In this document: positions 6,094-9,509 of the stretch, one piece after another
Layout of the letters: every line of letters begins with the position of its first letter
How positions within the stretch are numbered: the first letter of the stretch is position 1
Origin: Verrucomicrobiota bacterium
GTDB lineage: Bacteria > Verrucomicrobiota > Verrucomicrobiia > Opitutales > UBA953
Reading direction: 5' to 3'
NCBI GenBank assembly: GCA_009924535.1
Contig: RFRI01000038.1
Coordinates: forward strand, 1 to 9,509
DNA: 9,509 nt
Translations under genes and position numbers: made by a program
Notes under the pieces: generated by a model
The model's database searches: none
What the model was told of the DNA's origin: nothing
Seen by the model: only the letters and a program-made list of their open reading frames with translations

Positions 6094-7608
6094 ATGTTTC
6101 TTAAAAAAATCCTGCCCGGCCTCGCCCTCGTCGCCGCGCTGCTCACGTCGATCGCCGCGCACGCCGAAGAGAAATCCACGACCCCGCCGCGCTGCGCCGT
6201 GATGGCGTATAACGTCGAGAACCTCTTCGACCTCGACGCGATCTCGCTGTACGACGACTTCCCGGTCACCGGTACCGGCCCCGAGCGCTGGACGCCGGAG
6301 AAGCTGGCCGGCAAGCTCAGCCGCCTCGCCGCGGTGCTGAAGACGTCCGGAAACGGACGCGGGCCCGACGTCGTGATCCTCGACGAGCTCGAGGCCGACC
6401 ACACGCCGGCCACCACCATCACGCCCGAGGCCTTCGTGGCCGCGCACCGCGACCAGAACTACCGCGATATCCTGAAGGGCGGACTCTCCCCCGAGCTCAC
6501 CGGCGCACCGATCGAAGCCTGGCTCATCAAGGCGTTGGAAGACGAAGGCCTGACGGGCTACAAGATCGTCCTCGGCGACGTGCTCGACCTCTCCAAGGAG
6601 GCCATCCATTGCGCCATCCTCACCCGCCTGCCCATCAAGAGCACCCGGCAGCATCACGTGGAGGCGGCCCGCACGATCGTCGAAGTCGAGGTCGAGTTCG
6701 GCGGCGAGTCCCTCTTCGTCTTCGCGAACCACTGGAAGAGCGGCGCCGGCAACGCCCAGACCGAAACCATCCGCATCCAGAACGCCGGCGTGGCCCGCGC
6801 CCGCCTCGACGAGATCCTCAAGGCCGACCCCAAGGCCAACATCATCTTCGGCGGCGACCTTAACTCCCATTATAACCATAAGCAGCGCTACCCCTTCATG
6901 CCTAAGACCGGCATCCAAGACATGCTCGGATCGCAGGGCGACGCCGGCAAGTTGGCGAGCGGCGCGGCCGATCTCTACAACCTCTGGTTCGACGTCGAGC
7001 CCGCCGAGCGGAAGTCCGACGAATACCAAGGCGAGTGGGGCACGCTCATGCATCTCATCATCTCGCGCGGGCTGGCGGACGGCAAAGGTGTCGACTACGT
7101 CGGCGGGAGCTTCGGCGCCGTGATCCTCCCGGGCCTGAATGCCCACGCCTACCCGGTCGTGCCCTGGCGCCTAAGCAACTACGGCCCCGGCGCCGGCATC
7201 AGCGATCACTTCCCCGTCAAAGCCGAATTCGTCCTGCGCACCGAAGCCGGCGCCGCGCCGCTCACCCGCCCCGAAGTCGCTCCGGCGGCTGGCCTGCCCA
7301 CCTTCCCGGCCGAGCTCGACCGGAGCAAGCTGCGCGATGCCAAGACCCTACCGACGCTCAGCCCTGAGCAGCTCAGCCAGACCATCGGCGAGCTCTTCAT
7401 CCTCGATGGCACCTTCAACGGCGGCGCCAAGCCCTCGCTCACCATCGGCGAGGTCCGCTATCCGGTCTACGTGCCCGACTCCAAGCTCCTCAAGGGACTC
7501 CGGACGATCAAAAAGGACAGCCCGATCAAGTGGGTCGGCCAGCTCAACTTCTACAAGGGCCACCTCGAGTTCGCGATCGAGAGCGCCGACTGGATCAAGG
7601 CACGCTGA
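6094..7608 (+). CDS. Exported endonuclease/exonuclease/phosphatase (EEP) family protein
   Basis: This is a metal-dependent phosphodiester-cleaving enzyme of the EEP superfamily (DNase I/AP-endonuclease fold), probably acting on nucleic acid or another phosphodiester outside the cytoplasm. With the ATG at 6094 it has 504 residues and a clear signal peptide (MFLKK, hydrophobic core, SIAAHA cleavage near 24). A GTG at 6055 would add 13 residues before the signal, so the ATG is preferred. Family motifs appear in order: VMAYNVENLFD at 36-46, ILDELE at 95-100 with E98 as likely metal ligand, NHWKSG at 212-217, FGGDLNSH at 252-259 with D255 and N257, and ISDHFPV at 369-375 with D371/H372. Residues about 425-502 form a second strand-rich unit ending VGQLNFYKGHLEFAIESADWI, which looks like an OB-type domain. 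The true substrate is unknown. It is read divergently from the surface-protein gene, and its transcript probably ends at the hairpin at 7630-7655. Confidence 0.85.
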   Translation: MFLKKILPGLALVAALLTSIAAHAEEKSTTPPRCAVMAYNVENLFDLDAISLYDDFPVTGTGPERWTPEKLAGKLSRLAAVLKTSGNGRGPDVVILDELEADHTPATTITPEAFVAAHRDQNYRDILKGGLSPELTGAPIEAWLIKALEDEGLTGYKIVLGDVLDLSKEAIHCAILTRLPIKSTRQHHVEAARTIVEVEVEFGGESLFVFANHWKSGAGNAQTETIRIQNAGVARARLDEILKADPKANIIFGGDLNSHYNHKQRYPFMPKTGIQDMLGSQGDAGKLASGAADLYNLWFDVEPAERKSDEYQGEWGTLMHLIISRGLADGKGVDYVGGSFGAVILPGLNAHAYPVVPWRLSNYGPGAGISDHFPVKAEFVLRTEAGAAPLTRPEVAPAAGLPTFPAELDRSKLRDAKTLPTLSPEQLSQTIGELFILDGTFNGGAKPSLTIGEVRYPVYVPDSKLLKGLRTIKKDSPIKWVGQLNFYKGHLEFAIESADWIKAR

Positions 7609-7629
7609 CCGTCAGCGTCCCAGGCACAA

Positions 7630-7655
7630 AAAAGCCCGCCATTCGGCGGGCTTTT
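7630..7655. terminator. Bidirectional intrinsic terminator between the nuclease gene and rplI
   Basis: AAAAGCCCGCC (7630-7640) pairs perfectly with GGCGGGCTTTT (7645-7655) around the loop ATTC. A run of six As precedes the GC stem on the left and a T-rich stretch follows on the right, so it can end transcripts from both sides. It lies 21 bases after the nuclease stop and 19 bases beyond the rplI stop. Confidence 0.9.
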
Positions 7656-7674
7656 GTTTGGTAAGCAGCAAAGG

Positions 7675-8238
7675 TTACTTCGCTTCCTTTTCCTTGCGGG
7701 GCTTACGGGCCTTCTTGCCCTTGTCGTCGCGATACTCGCGTTCTTCGGGCTCGGGAGCCTCTTCGGCGGCGACTTCGATCGGGTTCTCGGAGACCACTTC
7801 GAACTCCTGCTCGACCATGACGGAGCCATGGAGGCGGATGCTCGTGGTGTGCTTGCCGAGGAGCTTGACGGGGCCCTGGCCGAGGTGGATGCGCTTGCGC
7901 TCGATCTCGATGCCGTGCTCGGCGAGCTTGGCGGAGATCTCGGCGGTGCTGATCGCGCCGAACATCTTGCCTCCTTCGCCGGTCTTGACGGCGAAGACGA
8001 GCTTGATGGCGGCCAGCTTGGCAGCGGTGCCGTTGGCGGCTTCGAGGTCGCGGGCTTCACGGACGTCGCGGGCCTTCTTGAGGGCCTCGACGTACTTCGT
8101 GTTGGAGCGGTTGACGGGGAGCGCGATACCCTGCGGGAGCAGGTAGTTGCGCGCGAAGCCCGCGCGGACGCGGACCTGCTCGCCTTCGGCGCCTAGGCCG
8201 TCGACGGGCTTGATGAGGAGAACTTCGGTGAATGCCAT
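7675..8238 (-). CDS. rplI: 50S ribosomal protein bL9
   Basis: This is a large-subunit ribosomal protein that binds 23S rRNA near the L1 stalk and helps keep reading frame and tRNA movement accurate. The N-terminal signature G-L-G-A-E-G-E-Q-V-R-V-R-A-G-F-A-R-N-Y-L at 14-33 is diagnostic. A charged connecting helix follows (about 44-80), then the C-terminal domain with GKMFGAISTAEI at 90-101 and LHGSV at 136-140. At 187 residues it is longer than the usual roughly 150. The excess is a tail from about 153, first acidic (AAEEAPEPEE) and then lysine/arginine-rich. The ATG at 8238 is preceded by AAGAAAG, a weak Shine-Dalgarno. It is the last gene of the operon, 36 bases after ssb, and is followed by the bidirectional terminator. 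Confidence 0.95.
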   Translation of the reverse strand: MAFTEVLLIKPVDGLGAEGEQVRVRAGFARNYLLPQGIALPVNRSNTKYVEALKKARDVREARDLEAANGTAAKLAAIKLVFAVKTGEGGKMFGAISTAEISAKLAEHGIEIERKRIHLGQGPVKLLGKHTTSIRLHGSVMVEQEFEVVSENPIEVAAEEAPEPEEREYRDDKGKKARKPRKEKEAK

Positions 8239-8274
8239 GGTCTTTCTTGGGTTATAAGGTTGGTGAGGAAATGA

Positions 8275-8712
8275 TTAGAACGGGACGTCGTCGCCGCCGT
8301 GGTCGCCGGAAGGAGCCGGAGTGTCGTTGCCGGGGCGGGAACGAGGAGCGGAACCCCCCTCTTCACCACCTTGGGCCTTGCCGCCCATGAAGGTGAAGTT
8401 CTCGAGGACGACGCCGAGGCGCGAACGCTTCTCGCCGGTCTTCTTGTCTTCCCACTGGTCGAGCTTGAGGCGGCCTTCGACGAGGATGCCGGAGCCCTTG
8501 CCGCAATACTTGGCGATGATCTCGGCCTGCTTGCCGTAGCTCTCGATGTCGACGTAGGTGACTTCCTCGCGCTTCTCGCCTTCCTTGGTGGAGTAGGAGC
8601 GGTTGACGGCGAGGGAGAACTTCGTGAGGGCCTGGCCGGACGGAAGGGCGCGGGCCTCGGGGTCGCGGGTCATATTGCCCACGAGAACTACGCGATTATA
8701 GGAAGAGGCCAC
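8275..8712 (-). CDS. ssb: Single-stranded DNA-binding protein
   Basis: SSB coats single-stranded DNA during replication, repair and recombination and recruits partner proteins through its C-terminal tip. The OB fold spans about residues 5-109, with the usual opening YNRVVLVGNMTRDPE and later VDIESYGKQAEIIAKYCGKGSGILVEGRLKLDQWEDKKTG. A Gly/Ser/Pro-rich linker (110-138) leads to the acidic tip DDVPF (141-145), the conserved docking site for SSB-interacting proteins. The 145-residue length is a little short but normal. The start is GTG at 8712, 19 bases after the rpsF stop, with no recognisable Shine-Dalgarno, so translation probably depends on coupling or another initiation mode. Its place between rpsF and rplI is the classic arrangement. 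Confidence 0.96.
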   Translation of the reverse strand: MASSYNRVVLVGNMTRDPEARALPSGQALTKFSLAVNRSYSTKEGEKREEVTYVDIESYGKQAEIIAKYCGKGSGILVEGRLKLDQWEDKKTGEKRSRLGVVLENFTFMGGKAQGGEEGGSAPRSRPGNDTPAPSGDHGGDDVPF

Positions 8713-8731
8713 GGCGAGGCGGGGTCGGAGA

Positions 8732-9037
8732 TTACTTGGTCACCTGCACGAGCAGGCGATTGATGGTGCGGTCGAGGCGCAGCTTTTCGCGGAAAGCGGT
8801 GGGCGCGGTGACCGGACCTTCGAAGTGGAACTGGACGTAGAGGCCGGAGGGGAACTTGCGGTCGACGACGCGCGAGAACTCCTTCTGGCCGAGGTTCTCG
8901 ACTTCATTGACCTTACAGTCGATGGACTTGAGGACTTCCTTGAGCTTGTCGATGACGGTCTCAGGCGCATCCGTCGAGCCGCGGAGGTCGAGGATGAGGC
9001 TGGCGCGATAGTCGCGGCGGATCGTGGCGGTGGTCAT
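8732..9037 (-). CDS. rpsF: 30S ribosomal protein bS6
   Basis: This small-subunit ribosomal protein pairs with bS18 on the platform of the 30S subunit. The 101-residue chain has the family course: RDYRASLILDLRG at 8-20, a helix (about 26-38), KVNEVENLGQKEFSRVVDRKFPSGLYVQFHFEG at 42-74, and LRLDRTINRLLVQV near the C-terminus. Its ATG (9035-9037) overlaps the TGA of the upstream pth by four bases (ATGA), a tight translational coupling. No purine-rich ribosome binding site is visible ahead of it. Its bS18 partner gene is not in the neighbouring position where many bacteria keep it. Confidence 0.95.
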   Translation of the reverse strand: MTTATIRRDYRASLILDLRGSTDAPETVIDKLKEVLKSIDCKVNEVENLGQKEFSRVVDRKFPSGLYVQFHFEGPVTAPTAFREKLRLDRTINRLLVQVTK

Positions 9038-9509
9038 GGTGATGGTGATTTTCTGTTGGTGAGGTTTTGGGCGGCCGGGAGGCCTTGGGAAAGGAGGATT
9101 TCGAGGTTCTTGATGAAGTCGGGGATGCGCTGGGTCAGGTTCGAGAGGTCGGCGTCGGGGAAACGTCCGAGGACGTGGTCGGCGAGGTCTTGGCCGGGGT
9201 GCTGCTTCGGTCCGATGCCTAGGCGGGCGCGGACGAATGATTCGCCGAGGTGGCGGATGCAGCTGGCGACGCCGTTATGGCCGGCGGCGGAACCTCCCAG
9301 GGAGAGGCGGAGCTGACCAGGTTCGAACGCGATATCATCGTGGAGGACGACGAGCTCGGAGAGCTCGATCCGGTGAAACCGGAGGAAGGCCGCCAAAGGC
9401 GACCCGCTGTCGTTCATGAAGGTGAGCGGCTTGATCAGGTGGACGGAGGTACCTCCGAACGTGATTTTCGCGACCGAGGCCGAAAAACGGCTCTCTTCCT
9501 TCCAGACCG
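9034..9509 (-). CDS. pth: Peptidyl-tRNA hydrolase, N-terminus beyond the window
   Basis: Pth releases tRNA from prematurely dropped peptidyl-tRNA by cutting the ester bond, recycling tRNA. The frame is open through the right edge, so roughly the first 40 residues, including the expected N-terminal asparagine and catalytic histidine motif, are outside. The 157 visible residues contain LIKPLTFMNDSG (the conserved K-P-x-T-F-M-N-x-S-G), then VLHDDIAFEPGQLRLSLGGSAAGHNGVASC, which holds the acidic residue that activates the catalytic histidine and the G-H-N-G substrate-contact loop, and RARLGIGP. An internal ATG at 9417 is the M of TFMN and is not the start. It is the first visible gene of the pth-rpsF-ssb-rplI operon. 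The operon promoter lies outside the window. Confidence 0.93.
   Translation of the reverse strand, partial: VWKEESRFSASVAKITFGGTSVHLIKPLTFMNDSGSPLAAFLRFHRIELSELVVLHDDIAFEPGQLRLSLGGSAAGHNGVASCIRHLGESFVRARLGIGPKQHPGQDLADHVLGRFPDADLSNLTQRIPDFIKNLEILLSQGLPAAQNLTNRKSPSP

Noticed and set aside
5941..7146. A 401-residue open frame on the minus strand opposite the nuclease gene
   Set aside because: It mirrors the codons of the EEP protein, is rich in Gly/Asp/Glu/Val repeats with no domain, and arises because high-GC genes lack stops on the opposite strand.
7654..8196. A plus-strand 180-residue frame over rplI
   Set aside because: Leu/Asp/Gly-rich antisense shadow of bL9.
8299..8763. A plus-strand 154-residue frame over ssb
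   Set aside because: Antisense shadow of SSB with no family features.

Overview
The window is GC-rich and gene-dense. Its content points to a Gram-negative bacterium of the Verrucomicrobiota, most likely an Opitutales/Opitutaceae type. The main clue is a long, low-complexity surface protein that combines autotransporter-associated beta-strand repeats with a C-terminal PEP-CTERM sorting tail. Supporting clues are the two-halves-fused iron-type ABC permease and several starts without a clear Shine-Dalgarno sequence. The lineage is an inference from protein style, not a database match.

Layout. (1) Positions 11-2932, plus strand: an Fe(III)-type ABC importer, with a periplasmic binding protein followed one base later by a 565-residue fused permease. 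The binding-protein gene is broken at about 799-806. The reading frame changes there and a block that homologues carry between the two halves appears to be missing. (2) Positions 2945-5885, minus strand: one large PEP-CTERM / beta-strand-repeat surface protein, convergent with the permease. Its reading frame is broken once near 4705-4725, so it appears as two overlapping open frames. (3) Positions 5886-6093: a divergent intergenic region holding a 14-bp perfect inverted repeat and a second, smaller hairpin. (4) Positions 6094-7608, plus strand: an exported endonuclease/exonuclease/phosphatase (EEP) family protein with a probable OB-like C-terminal domain. (5) Positions 7630-7655: a strong hairpin with A and T tracts on its two sides, suited to ending transcription from both directions. 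(6) Positions 7675-9509, minus strand: a compact translation/replication operon, pth (cut by the window end) - rpsF - ssb - rplI. The rpsR gene that often sits between ssb and rplI is absent.

How the genes work together. The importer proteins would bind and move a ferric-type substrate across the inner membrane. The ATPase subunit is not in the window and, if clustered, must lie upstream of position 1. The PEP-CTERM protein and the exported nuclease are both envelope or extracellular proteins read divergently from a shared intergenic region. The last four genes are housekeeping.

I see no CRISPR array, transposase, tRNA or rRNA. I found no convincing new multi-gene system. The most useful observations are the two broken genes, the unexplained inverted repeat at 5997-6036, the nuclease/surface-protein pairing and the missing rpsR.
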